A stretch of 64,000 nt of DNA from NCBI RefSeq assembly GCF_965215655.1, contig NZ_OZ244111.1:992001-1056000 (forward strand), given 5' to 3'. Below the pieces are notes generated by a model. That model saw only the letters and a list, made by a program, of their open reading frames with translations. It searched no databases and was not told the origin of the DNA. A program made the translations under genes and the position numbers. This document shows positions 1 to 7,418 of the stretch, in pieces. Origin of the DNA: Nioella sp965215655 (GTDB lineage Bacteria; Pseudomonadota; Alphaproteobacteria; Rhodobacterales; Rhodobacteraceae). Each line of letters opens with the position of its first letter. The stretch's first letter is position 1.

Positions 1-1
1 G

Positions 2-151
2 GCGGAGGCGCGGCTGGCCGCGATCATGGACCCCGAGGCCGTCAATGCCCGCGCCCATGCCGATCAGGCCCGGAAAATGGCAGATCATGGCGGGCGCGAC
101 GCCATTCTTGGGATACCGCAGTGGAACTTCACGAAAGTCGGGGACAGCTGA
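2..151 (+). CDS. C-terminal fragment of an unidentified protein
   Basis: An open frame enters from the left edge and stops at a TGA at 149-151, giving 49 residues that end in IPQWNFTKVGDS. The start lies outside the window. It is on the same strand as, and 171 bases upstream of, the capsule-like gene at 323, so it may belong to the same surface-polysaccharide region; this is inference from position. No domain can be recognised from so short a piece. The intervening 152-322 holds no convincing gene or site. Confidence 0.5.
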   Translation, partial: AEARLAAIMDPEAVNARAHADQARKMADHGGRDAILGIPQWNFTKVGDS

Positions 152-322
152 CCCCGGCCCCACTTGGCGCGGCTAGTCAAACCGGGTAAGTCTGGCGCCC
201 ACAGGCAGGATGCGCACGAGGAACGGGGGCAGCGACGCATGGCACATGTGGCGGAGGACCCTCGGGGCAACGCTCCTCTCAGGGGTGGCATTGATGACGG
301 GAAGCGCGGGTAGGTCCCCAGA

Positions 323-1822
323 ATGAGTGAAACGCCCCTTCGTCTTTGCGCGGTCGCCACGTCCTCTCCGGGCGTCGATGTGGTGCGCGAGATCATGCGC
401 CAGCCTGACAGCGATATTGAACACCTTGTCACCTTTGGCGGCACGGATGCGGATTACAAGGCGTCCAGCCTGCTTCGGATGACCGATGCCAGGGGACGCC
501 GGGGCCATGTCATGGCGGGCGACCGGTTCAGCGGGGCGGCGGCCAGCTTTACCCGCGCGCCCGGTTTCGACCGGATCCTGCATGAGGCGATGGACAGCCT
601 GCAACGCGGTGCGGCGGGCCATGCCTATCGCAGTCACGATCTGAAACACCCTTCCGACTACGCGAACTATGTCGGCATCGTCGCGGACCGGCTGGCCGGC
701 ATTCTGCAATCGGAGCGGATCAATGCGGTGGTCTTCTTCGATATCCCGCACCTGTTCTACGATATCATGCTGTACCGTCTGGCGCGTCATCTCGGGATTC
801 GCACGCTGATCCTGCGGGTCGGATATGACCCGGCGACCTTCTATTCCATGGATCGGATCGAGGATCTGGGCCGCCTGTCGCCAAAAGCGGACCCCGCGCC
901 GCCCGTTCCCATCGAACCGGGTGCCGCGTCCGATCTCTATTACATGAAAGGGATCTCGCAAGAGCAGGGGCCGCGCGGGCGCTTGTCGGGGCGGGCGCTT
1001 GGCCAGCTTGCCGCGCATGTGGTGATGCAGGAGCCGTCGCTGCTGGTTCGGCCCCTGTCGCTGGCGCGGACGATCCGCCGGATGTGGCGCGTGGCCCGGC
1101 GGCTGCCGGACTGGCGCGATCCGTTCGCGCGGTTCTTCCACACCGATGCGCTGGACTATGCCGAAACGCTGGCCGAACTGGAGGAGGCCCCGGTCGATCT
1201 GGATCAGCGCTTTGTCTATTTCCCGCTTCAGATGCAGCCCGAGATGACGACCGCCATCCTTGGCGGGATCTACCGCGATCAGGCTCTGGCCATCGAGCAA
1301 CTGGCGGCGATCCTGCCCGAGGATGTCCGCATCCTGGTCAAGGAAAACCCCAAGCAGAACGGCCAGTATCGCAGCCCGATGTTCTTTCACCGCCTGCGCC
1401 GGATTCCTTCGGTCCAGCTGCTGCCTTCGCATGCGAATACGCACAAGCTGACAGCCGCGTCGGAATGCGTCGCGACGATTTCCGGCACCGCCGCATGGGA
1501 GGCGGTGACCTCTGGCAAGCCCGCGCTTCTGTTCGGGGTCAGCTGGATGGCGGACATGCCGGGTGTGCACCGGTTCGACGAGCGGCTCGACTACGCCACC
1601 CTAACCGGCGGCGGTGTCGATCACGCGGCGCTGGAACAGGCCTTTGGTCAATTGGCCGCCGCCAGCCATGACGGGGCGGTCAGCCGGTGGGCCCTGCGGC
1701 ATCTGCCCGAGATTGATCCGGACCAGAACCGACAGGCGATCACCAGAACGCTGATCGGCCTGCTGAAGGGCGAGATCGCCACGACCTTCGTCTCGGACGC
1801 GGCGGGGCGCGGCGCGGGGTAG
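323..1822 (+). CDS. Capsule polysaccharide biosynthesis-like protein
   Basis: A 499-residue soluble protein. The C-terminal half has the look of the Capsule_synth/GT-B-like family: a strand followed by ILVKENPKQ near residue 337, a stretch SVQLLPSHANTHKLTAAS, then TISGTAAWEAVTSGKPALLFG near residues 385-405, which resembles the nucleotide-sugar-binding end of such proteins. The N-terminal half (FFDIPHLFYDIMLYRLARHLG near 136) is alpha/beta and not assignable to a catalytic family by eye. Members act in building or exporting cell-surface polysaccharide. The ATG start follows directly on a gap of 171 bases. The exact reaction cannot be read from sequence. Confidence 0.6.
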   Translation: MSETPLRLCAVATSSPGVDVVREIMRQPDSDIEHLVTFGGTDADYKASSLLRMTDARGRRGHVMAGDRFSGAAASFTRAPGFDRILHEAMDSLQRGAAGHAYRSHDLKHPSDYANYVGIVADRLAGILQSERINAVVFFDIPHLFYDIMLYRLARHLGIRTLILRVGYDPATFYSMDRIEDLGRLSPKADPAPPVPIEPGAASDLYYMKGISQEQGPRGRLSGRALGQLAAHVVMQEPSLLVRPLSLARTIRRMWRVARRLPDWRDPFARFFHTDALDYAETLAELEEAPVDLDQRFVYFPLQMQPEMTTAILGGIYRDQALAIEQLAAILPEDVRILVKENPKQNGQYRSPMFFHRLRRIPSVQLLPSHANTHKLTAASECVATISGTAAWEAVTSGKPALLFGVSWMADMPGVHRFDERLDYATLTGGGVDHAALEQAFGQLAAASHDGAVSRWALRHLPEIDPDQNRQAITRTLIGLLKGEIATTFVSDAAGRGAG

Positions 1823-1878
1823 GTGGCGTCTCGCGGGAAGGGCCATCTGCGCCCACGGGACAGGGTCCGGGATTTGAG

Positions 1879-1903
1879 CCGGGCGCGCGCACGTCGCGCC
1901 CGG
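1879..1903. terminator. Hairpin between convergent genes
   Basis: CCGGGCGCG at 1879-1887 pairs with CGCGCCCGG at 1895-1903 around a 7-base loop, giving a perfect 9-bp GC-rich stem. It sits between the stop of the capsule-like gene (1822) and the stop of the convergent hemerythrin gene (1908). There is no clear T run on either side, so it is a candidate bidirectional or Rho-assisted terminator. Confidence 0.5.
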
Positions 1904-1907
1904 TCAG

Positions 1908-2471
1908 TCAGGCCCGCAGCCGGTGATGCAGCAGGATGGGCACGATCAGGTCTTCCTCATCGGTCAGGTGACGGTGAAGAAACCCACCCAGTTGCTCGGC
2001 CATGTCCCGCACCGGCCCGGCCTCATCCGCCATCTGGGTAGGGTCGAGCGTGGCCAGTTGCACCACGCGGTTGGCCCCCCGCGTGAACCGGTCGAGCAGC
2101 CCGTCCAGCTCCATGTGGTCGCCTTCCAGCATCTCCAGCCCGTCGGCAAAGCGCGGGTCGGCGGCCTGCAACTCGGGGAAATAGCTGCGGTCTTCCCAGG
2201 TATGGTGGCCGTGCAGGTTGCGCACCAAGAGGTTGCCGAAATGCGCCAGCCGCCCGGCATAGCGGTCGGTTGCCATCCCCTTGTCGAGGAAGGTCTCGCT
2301 ATCCTCCTGCACGATTTGGCCGAGCTGGCGGAACATCTGATGGGCGCCCATCCAGTTTCGGATGGAGCGGGCGAAAGCGGGATGCGCCCGCCAGCTATCG
2401 CGTGGCAGGTCCCGCAGGAGGCTCCGCATTTCGGGCGGAAGGCCCTCCCGTGTCGTGATGTGGTGGGTCAT
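1908..2471 (-). CDS. Hemerythrin HHE cation-binding domain protein
   Basis: A 187-residue soluble protein with the four-helix, histidine/glutamate pattern of hemerythrin-like domains: HQMFRQLG near residue 44, HFGNLLVRNLHGHHTWEDR near 76-95, EGDHMELDGL near 115, and HRHLTDEEDLIVPILL near 168-183. Such proteins hold a di-iron centre and bind or sense oxygen, nitric oxide or iron in the cytoplasm. The start chosen is the ATG of MTHHITT at 2469-2471, because the open frame upstream runs into the divergent gene's coding DNA. It is divergent from the secreted His-rich gene at 2586 with 114 bases between the two starts, so the two may share control. Direct role not known. Confidence 0.8.
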   Translation of the reverse strand: MTHHITTREGLPPEMRSLLRDLPRDSWRAHPAFARSIRNWMGAHQMFRQLGQIVQEDSETFLDKGMATDRYAGRLAHFGNLLVRNLHGHHTWEDRSYFPELQAADPRFADGLEMLEGDHMELDGLLDRFTRGANRVVQLATLDPTQMADEAGPVRDMAEQLGGFLHRHLTDEEDLIVPILLHHRLRA

Positions 2472-2566
2472 GGCAGCCCAGATGGGGGGCACACGCAAAC
2501 GTGACAATCTGCGCCCGCGCACAGGGGCAGGGCCGGATTGCAGAGCCGCGAAACCCGTGTAGGGTC

Positions 2567-2586
2567 TTGTCAGGAGGAATTGACAA
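2567..2586 (+). promoter_or_regulatory. Palindrome framing the ribosome binding site
   Basis: TTGTCA (2567-2572) and TGACAA (2581-2586) form a perfect inverted repeat whose 8-base spacer is GGAGGAAT. The Shine-Dalgarno sequence AGGAGG (2572-2577) therefore lies mostly in the spacer, and the last A of the repeat is the A of the start codon of the gene at 2586. This may be a protein operator or an RNA hairpin that displays or hides the ribosome binding site. Confidence 0.55.
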
Positions 2587-3164
2587 TGACAATCATTCCA
2601 GCGGCTGGAAGGCTCGTCGCAGCGGCACTTACACTGACATTGATGACCGGCGCAGGCGTGGCGCAGATGCACGGCCATGGCGCAGGCCACGGGATGCGGC
2701 ATCATGGGCAGGACGGCACCGGCCATGACGAGGTGAATATGCCGGGGCTGCGCGGCCTCAACGCCACGCCCGGCGAAAGCGCCGACCTGATGGTCATGTT
2801 CCACCATTTCGACACGCTTTATCGCGAGGTGGAAAACCTGCCAAACGGCATCCGCACCGTGACCGGCGCAACCGACCCTTACGTGATGGAGGCATTGGTG
2901 CGCCATGTCACCCAGATGATCGCACGGGTGGAGGCAGGCGACGATCCCCAGATCTTCATCCAGAGCCCGACGCTCGACATCTTCTTCGCCCGCTATGACG
3001 GGCTGATGAGTAACATCGAAGTGACTGAAGCGGGCATCGTGGTGACCCAGACTTCGGACGACCCCGAGCTGGTTGCCGCGCTGCAAACCCACGCCGCCGA
3101 GGTCAGCGACATGGCCGCGCGCGGGATGCAGGCGGTGCATGAGCGGATGATGGGGGGTGGGTGA
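2586..3164 (+). CDS. Secreted His/Met-rich protein of unknown function
   Basis: A 192-residue protein. Residues 1-26 form a signal peptide with a long Ala/Leu core ending near GAGVAQ. The mature N-terminus is a metal-ligand-rich tract (MHGHGAGHGMRHHGQ) that suggests binding of copper, nickel or zinc; that is inference. The rest looks helical (DLMVMFHHFDTLYREVENLP near 70, EALVRHVTQMIARVEAG near 105) and ends in Met/Gly residues. ATG at 2586 is chosen over the longer frame because AGGAGG lies 8 bases upstream and a signal peptide follows at once. It is divergent from the hemerythrin gene, hinting at a shared link with metal, oxygen or nitric oxide. I do not recognise the family by name. Confidence 0.65.
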   Translation: MTIIPAAGRLVAAALTLTLMTGAGVAQMHGHGAGHGMRHHGQDGTGHDEVNMPGLRGLNATPGESADLMVMFHHFDTLYREVENLPNGIRTVTGATDPYVMEALVRHVTQMIARVEAGDDPQIFIQSPTLDIFFARYDGLMSNIEVTEAGIVVTQTSDDPELVAALQTHAAEVSDMAARGMQAVHERMMGGG

Positions 3165-3168
3165 GACC

Positions 3169-3858
3169 CTACCGCGAGACGCTCACGCGTAGGTCCATCC
3201 CGAAAAGCCGGGCCTGCCACTCCCTGCGCCAGTGCAGGGATGGAAATCCCGGGTAGTCCACGTCGCGCCACCGTTCATAGAGCGCGATCAGGTGCTGGTA
3301 GGCCCGTGGATTACGGGCCTGGTGGGCGACCAGCAGGGCGTGGCAGTCGCGCACGAGGTTGCACATGATGCCGCGGATCGTGTTTCGCAGCATGTCGTCG
3401 TCGAGATCGCCACGCAGCACTGCCAGTGAAAGAAATTCGTAATAGTTCAGGAGGCTGCGCAAGGCCTCGGCGCTTTGTCGGCGCTGCCTTGCCGCCTTGT
3501 CGGTCAGGTCTTCGTTTCGTTTCGCGGTGAGACAGGCGAAATAGTGGTCCGGCTCGACGGGCCGATCCTCGGGGAAGCAATGCTTTCTGGCCTCAAGGTT
3601 GGCGCGGAACTCGGAGGACAGGCGCGTATCGAACAGCATCTTCAGCGTATGCTGTTGGCGCGACTGGCGCTCGGCCTCCCACGACCGGTGGAAATAGGAG
3701 AAGACGGTGAAGAAGAAGGCCGCGAGGGTCGCCAATATGCGCGGATCGACGGCAAACGGCACCGGCGCAACAACCGGCAGGATCAGCCCGGCGAGGCAAA
3801 GCAGGGTCAGGATCGGGAACAAGCCCTGAGTGATCAGGCGAAGAAGAACTCGGAACAT
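3169..3858 (-). CDS. DUF4760-like membrane-anchored protein
   Basis: A 229-residue protein with two hydrophobic segments at about 7-28 and 38-56, followed by a cytoplasmic part. The motif LLNYYEFLSLAVLRGDLDDDMLRNTIRG near residues 137-164 is characteristic of the DUF4760 family, whose function is unknown. It converges on the secreted His-rich gene with 4 bases between stops. No good Shine-Dalgarno precedes ATG 3858; instead a strong hairpin lies 21 bases upstream, so either translation is weak or the mRNA is leader-controlled. Confidence 0.65.
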   Translation of the reverse strand: MFRVLLRLITQGLFPILTLLCLAGLILPVVAPVPFAVDPRILATLAAFFFTVFSYFHRSWEAERQSRQQHTLKMLFDTRLSSEFRANLEARKHCFPEDRPVEPDHYFACLTAKRNEDLTDKAARQRRQSAEALRSLLNYYEFLSLAVLRGDLDDDMLRNTIRGIMCNLVRDCHALLVAHQARNPRAYQHLIALYERWRDVDYPGFPSLHWRREWQARLFGMDLRVSVSR

Positions 3859-3879
3859 CGATACTCATACATGCAAAGA

Positions 3880-3899
3880 GCCGGGCATTTACGCCCGGC
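3880..3899 (-). terminator. Hairpin between tiny ORF and DUF4760 gene
   Basis: GCCGGGC (3880-3886) pairs with GCCCGGC (3893-3899), a 7-bp perfect stem with a 6-base loop. On the minus strand it is followed by TCTTTG, a poor U tract. It lies 8 bases after the tiny ORF stop and just before the DUF4760 start, so it could end the ilvC-side transcript or act as an attenuator. Confidence 0.5.
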
Positions 3900-3907
3900 C
3901 CTGTTAT

Positions 3908-3982
3908 TCAGCCGTTTCCGGTGCCTTCGAGAAACATGGTGCTCTCCTCTTCGGGGGCGTCAGTTCCTTCGAGTATAGGCAT
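3908..3982 (-). CDS. Possible 24-residue peptide downstream of ilvC
   Basis: ATG at 3980-3982 opens a 24-codon frame ending at TGA 3908-3910. The peptide has an internal repeat: ILEGT near its N-terminus and FLEGT near its C-terminus, with acidic residues between. A second in-frame ATG (3935-3937) is preceded by GAGGAG at a good distance and would give only MFLEGTGNG. It starts 45 bases after the ilvC stop, and a hairpin follows. It may be a real small protein, a leader peptide for the DUF4760 gene, or chance. It is too short for a confident call. Confidence 0.3.
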   Translation of the reverse strand: MPILEGTDAPEEESTMFLEGTGNG

Positions 3983-4027
3983 GAGAGGCGTTAATTTCCA
4001 GTGAATACGCCCCTCTTACCGACCGGA

Positions 4028-5050
4028 TCAGTTCTTGGACTTGTCGACCATCTTGCCGGCGGAGATCCACGGCATCATGGCGCGCAGCTTTTCACCAACC
4101 TCTTCGATCTGGTGGGCGTCGTTCATGCGGCGGGTGCCTTTGAAGAACGGCTGGCCGACCTGGTTTTCCGCCATGAAGTCACGCACGAACTTGCCGGTCT
4201 GGATGTCGTGCAGGATGGCCTTCATCTCTTTCTTGGTCTGCTCGTAGGGCAGGACGCGCGGGCCGGAAACGTATTCGCCATATTCCGCGGTGTTCGAGAT
4301 CGAGTAGTTCATGTTGGCGATGCCGCCTTCGTAGATCAGGTCCACGATCAGCTTCACCTCGTGCAAACACTCGAAATAGGCCATTTCGGGGGCGTAGCCC
4401 GCTTCCACCAGGGTCTCGAAGCCCATGCGGATCAGTTCGACCAGACCGCCACAGAGAACCGCCTGCTCGCCGAAGAGGTCGGTTTCGCATTCTTCGCGGA
4501 AGTTGGTCTCGATGATGCCCGAGCGGCCACCGCCGATGGCGGAGCAGTAGCTGAGGCCGATTTCCAGCGCTTTGCCGGAGGCGTCGTTGTTCACGGCCAC
4601 GAGGCAGGGCACGCCGCCGCCCTTGGTGTATTCGCCGCGCACGGTGTGGCCGGGGCCCTTGGGGGCCATCATGATCACGTCAACGCCGGGCTTGGGCTCG
4701 ATCAGGCCGAAATGCACGTTCAGACCGTGGGCGAAGGCAATCGCCGCGCCCTCACGCAGGTTGTCATGGACGTATTTCTTGTAGGTCTCTGCCTGAAGTT
4801 CATCGGGCATGGTGAACATGATCAGGTCGCACCAGGCGGCGGCTTCGGCGATGCCCATGACCTGCAGGCCCTCACCTTCGGCCTTCGCGGCAGAGGCAGA
4901 GCCTTCGCGCAGGGCGACGACGACGTTCTTGGCGCCGGAATCGCGCAGGTTCAGCGCGTGGGCGTGGCCCTGCGAGCCATAGCCCAGGATGGCCACTTTC
5001 ATGTCCTTGATCAGGTTGATGTCGCAATCGCGGTCGTAGTAAACGCGCAT
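4028..5050 (-). CDS. ilvC: Ketol-acid reductoisomerase
   Basis: A 340-residue class I enzyme, the usual length. It converts acetolactate or acetohydroxybutyrate to the dihydroxy acid using NADPH and magnesium, in valine, leucine and isoleucine synthesis. The Rossmann motif GYGSQGHAHALNLRDSG is at about residues 24-40, MMAPKGPGHTVR near 126, and the knotted C-terminal domain carries NFREECETDLFGEQAVLCGG near 183 with the magnesium-binding Asp/Glu residues. ATG 5050 has GGAGGAGAG just upstream on the minus strand. It is divergent from the Lrp pair at 5188, with a near-consensus Lrp site between, so control by leucine-type effectors is likely. Confidence 0.97.
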   Translation of the reverse strand: MRVYYDRDCDINLIKDMKVAILGYGSQGHAHALNLRDSGAKNVVVALREGSASAAKAEGEGLQVMGIAEAAAWCDLIMFTMPDELQAETYKKYVHDNLREGAAIAFAHGLNVHFGLIEPKPGVDVIMMAPKGPGHTVRGEYTKGGGVPCLVAVNNDASGKALEIGLSYCSAIGGGRSGIIETNFREECETDLFGEQAVLCGGLVELIRMGFETLVEAGYAPEMAYFECLHEVKLIVDLIYEGGIANMNYSISNTAEYGEYVSGPRVLPYEQTKKEMKAILHDIQTGKFVRDFMAENQVGQPFFKGTRRMNDAHQIEEVGEKLRAMMPWISAGKMVDKSKN

Positions 5051-5128
5051 CGGATCTCTCCTCCGTTGGATAAAACTCTGGCGCCCTGTCTATCTGCCCT
5101 TTTGGGTGGGGGCGAGGTTTGGGTTGGA

Positions 5129-5161
5129 AGAATTTGCGCATTCTGATAGAAAATTATTCAC
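5129..5161. promoter_or_regulatory. Putative Lrp operator in the ilvC/Lrp divergent region
   Basis: Two features lie side by side. AGAAT-TTGCGC-ATTCT at 5129-5144 is a perfect dyad. TAGAAAATTATTCAC at 5147-5161 matches 13 of 15 positions of the E. coli Lrp consensus YAGHAWATTWTDCTR. They sit 26-60 bases upstream of the first Lrp gene and 79-111 upstream of ilvC, as expected for autoregulation and ilvC control. The region is AT-rich against a GC-rich background. Confidence 0.55.
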
Positions 5162-5187
5162 CCATACTGAAAATATGTGTGTAATTC

Positions 5188-5643
5188 ATGCTCGACGACA
5201 CCGACAGACGCCTTCTGCGCCATCTCCAGGCAGATCCCGACATGCCGGTGGCAGATCTGGCCGAGGCCGCCCGGATTGCGCCTGCGACCTGCTACAAGCG
5301 GCTCGACCGGCTGCGCGAGGAGGGTGTGCTGCGCGCCACCCGCGCGGTGATCGACTGGCGCGCGCTTGGTTTCACGGTCGAGGTCAGCCTGCGCATCACG
5401 CTCGACAAGACCCAGAGCCGCGCCTTCGACGAGGTGATGGCAGCGGCGCGCGAGATCCCGGAAGTGGTGGAGATCCAGACCTTCCTGGGCCGGGTCGATC
5501 TGCGCCTGTCCGTCCTGGCCCGCGACATGGCCCATTACCAGCAGGTCTATCGCGACCGCATCCTGGCGCTGCCCCATATCACCGATATCGAGGCGCTGAT
5601 GCAGGTGGCGACGCTGAAAGACGTGAAGACATTGCCGATATGA
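5188..5643 (+). CDS. Lrp/AsnC family regulator (first of a pair)
   Basis: A 151-residue DNA-binding protein of typical Lrp/AsnC length. The N-terminal helix-turn-helix is at about 17-50 (MPVADLAEAARIAPATCYKRLDRL), followed by a linker strand GVLRATRAVIDWRALGF and the RAM ligand-binding domain (residues 65-140, with EIPEVVEIQTFLGRVDLRLSV). These proteins sense amino acids as octamers. Its stop overlaps the ATG of a second Lrp-type gene (ATGA), and it is divergent from ilvC, its likely target. The ATG start is supported by the Lrp-like operator upstream rather than by a strong Shine-Dalgarno. Confidence 0.88.
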   Translation: MLDDTDRRLLRHLQADPDMPVADLAEAARIAPATCYKRLDRLREEGVLRATRAVIDWRALGFTVEVSLRITLDKTQSRAFDEVMAAAREIPEVVEIQTFLGRVDLRLSVLARDMAHYQQVYRDRILALPHITDIEALMQVATLKDVKTLPI

Positions 5644-6104
5644 GCGATTGGGACGAGGTGGATTTCGTAATCCTGCGGGCGTTGCAGGAAGAGGCGGGGG
5701 TAAGCTCCGCCACGCTGGCGCGGCGCCTGGGGCTGAGCCAGCCCGCCGCCTGGCGCCGGGTGAAGCGGCTGGAAGAGGCGGGGGTGATCGCGGGTCGGGC
5801 GCTCGACCTCGATATTGCGCGGCTCGGTTTCGGGGTGACGGTGTTTCTGGGCGTGAAGCTGGTGACGAAGGGGCGGGTGTCGCTGGATGATTTCGAGCGG
5901 GCGGTAAGCGCAATCCCCGAGGTGCAGCAGGTCAGCCATGTGCTGGGGCTTTACGATTACCGGTTGCGGGTGGTGGCCCGCGATATCGCCGATTTCGAGC
6001 GGGTGCTCAGGCGCCGGATCATGACCCTGCCGGGGGTGGGCAATGTGGAGGCCAATGTTCTGCTGAGCGAGGAGCGCAGGCCGGGGCCTTTAATGGCGGG
6101 GTGA
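5640..6104 (+). CDS. Lrp/AsnC family regulator (second of a pair)
   Basis: A 154-residue Lrp/AsnC paralogue. The helix-turn-helix is at about 20-45 (VSSATLARRLGLSQPAAWRRVKRLEEAGV) and the RAM domain at 60-145 (EVQQVSHVLGLYDYRLRVVARD). The ATG overlaps the stop of the first Lrp gene by 4 bases, so the two are translationally coupled and could form mixed oligomers; that is inference. The pair are clearly different in sequence, so this is not a recent duplication. Downstream, 145 bases separate it from the aminotransferase gene. Confidence 0.87.
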   Translation: MSDWDEVDFVILRALQEEAGVSSATLARRLGLSQPAAWRRVKRLEEAGVIAGRALDLDIARLGFGVTVFLGVKLVTKGRVSLDDFERAVSAIPEVQQVSHVLGLYDYRLRVVARDIADFERVLRRRIMTLPGVGNVEANVLLSEERRPGPLMAG

Positions 6105-6249
6105 CGCTCGGCCCGCCCTTCGGGACGGACCATCGCCCCACCCGCCATCCCGTAGGGCGCTTCAATGGTGAAACCTCCGCTGGCGTTTTGCGTCGGATCA
6201 TGGGTATTTGGACAAAGAAGAAGGAATATGCCGCGAAAGGGAGGCTTTC

Positions 6250-7380
6250 ATGTCCGCATTGCTTGAGACCGTCGATCCTGATGGGTTGCTGGAGTTTTCG
6301 GTGGTCTTCACTGACCGGTCGCTCAATCATATGTCGAAGCAGTTCCAGCAGATCATGCGTGATATCGATGCGGGGCTGAAGCAGGTCTACAATGCCGATG
6401 CAACGGCCCTGGTGCCGGGCGGCGGCACCTATGGGATGGAGGCCGTGGCGCGGCAGTTCGCAACCGGACAGAAGGTGCTGGTGGTCAGGAACGGCTGGTT
6501 CTCGTTCCGCTGGTCGCAGATTGTCGACGCGGGGCAGATCGCGGCGGAAACCGTGGTGATGAAGGCCCGCCAGACCGGGAATGAGGCGACAGCGCCCTTT
6601 GCACCGGCCCCGATTGACGAGGTCGTGGCGCGCATCCACGCCGAAAAGCCTGCGGTGGTGTTTGCCCCGCATGTGGAAACCTCCTCGGGGATCATTCTGC
6701 CCGATGACTATGTGTCGGCGCTGGCGGAGGCAGCCCATGAGGTGGGCGCGCTGATGGTGCTGGACTGCATCGCTTCGGGCTGTGCCTGGGTCGATATGAA
6801 GGCAACCGGGGTGGATGTTCTGATCTCGGCCCCGCAGAAGGGCTGGTCCTCCACCCCCTGCGCGGGGCTGGTGATGTTGTCGCAGCGGGCGCTGACGCGG
6901 ATGGAGGAAACCGAGAGCAGCAGCTTTGCCGTGGATCTGAAGAAATGGCGGTCGATCATGGCGGCCTATGAGGGCGGCGGTCATGCCTATCACGCGACGA
7001 TGCCCACGGATGGGCTGAAGGCCTTCCGCGACACTATGGCCGAGACACTGGACTATGGCACCGAGCGTCTGCGCGATGCACAGTGGGAACTGGGGACCAA
7101 GGTGCGGGCCCTGCTCGCGGCGCGCGGCATTCGCTCGGTCGCGGCGGAGGGGTTCGGCGCGCCGGGCGTGGTGGTGAGCTATACCGATGATCCGGGCATT
7201 CAGAACGGGTCCAAGTTCAGTGCCCAGGGCGTGCAGATCGCGGCGGGGGTTCCGTTGCAGGTGGACGAGCCGCAAGGGTTTTCCACCTTCCGGCTGGGAT
7301 TGTTCGGCCTCGACAAGCTCTATGACGTGGATGCGACCGTGGCCCGGTTGGAAAACGCGCTCGACAGCGCCATTGGCTGA
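6250..7380 (+). CDS. Class V aminotransferase (alanine/serine-glyoxylate type)
   Basis: A 376-residue fold-type I PLP enzyme. GGGTYGMEAVARQF near residues 57-70 is the phosphate-binding region; D172 in LDCIASG contacts the pyridine nitrogen; K197 in SAPQKGWSS is the Schiff-base lysine. It resembles the alanine-glyoxylate, serine-glyoxylate and 2-aminoethylphosphonate aminotransferase group; the true substrate cannot be told. ATG 6250 is preferred over the upstream frame because GGGAGG precedes it. It ends against the convergent MarR gene, next to the aromatic operon, but no direct link to that pathway is visible. Confidence 0.8.
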   Translation: MSALLETVDPDGLLEFSVVFTDRSLNHMSKQFQQIMRDIDAGLKQVYNADATALVPGGGTYGMEAVARQFATGQKVLVVRNGWFSFRWSQIVDAGQIAAETVVMKARQTGNEATAPFAPAPIDEVVARIHAEKPAVVFAPHVETSSGIILPDDYVSALAEAAHEVGALMVLDCIASGCAWVDMKATGVDVLISAPQKGWSSTPCAGLVMLSQRALTRMEETESSSFAVDLKKWRSIMAAYEGGGHAYHATMPTDGLKAFRDTMAETLDYGTERLRDAQWELGTKVRALLAARGIRSVAAEGFGAPGVVVSYTDDPGIQNGSKFSAQGVQIAAGVPLQVDEPQGFSTFRLGLFGLDKLYDVDATVARLENALDSAIG

Positions 7381-7418
7381 ACTGTCCTTTTCCGGCCTGT
7401 TCCGTATGACGGCGGGTG

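Noticed and set aside
173..1570. Long antisense reading frame under the capsule-like gene
   Set aside because: Arg/Pro/His-rich translation with no domain; typical antisense shadow of high-GC coding DNA.
2567..2586. FNR/NnrR-type site
   Set aside because: The half-sites are TTGTCA and TGACAA with 8 bases between; FNR-type boxes are TTGAT-N4-ATCAA, so spacing and core do not fit.
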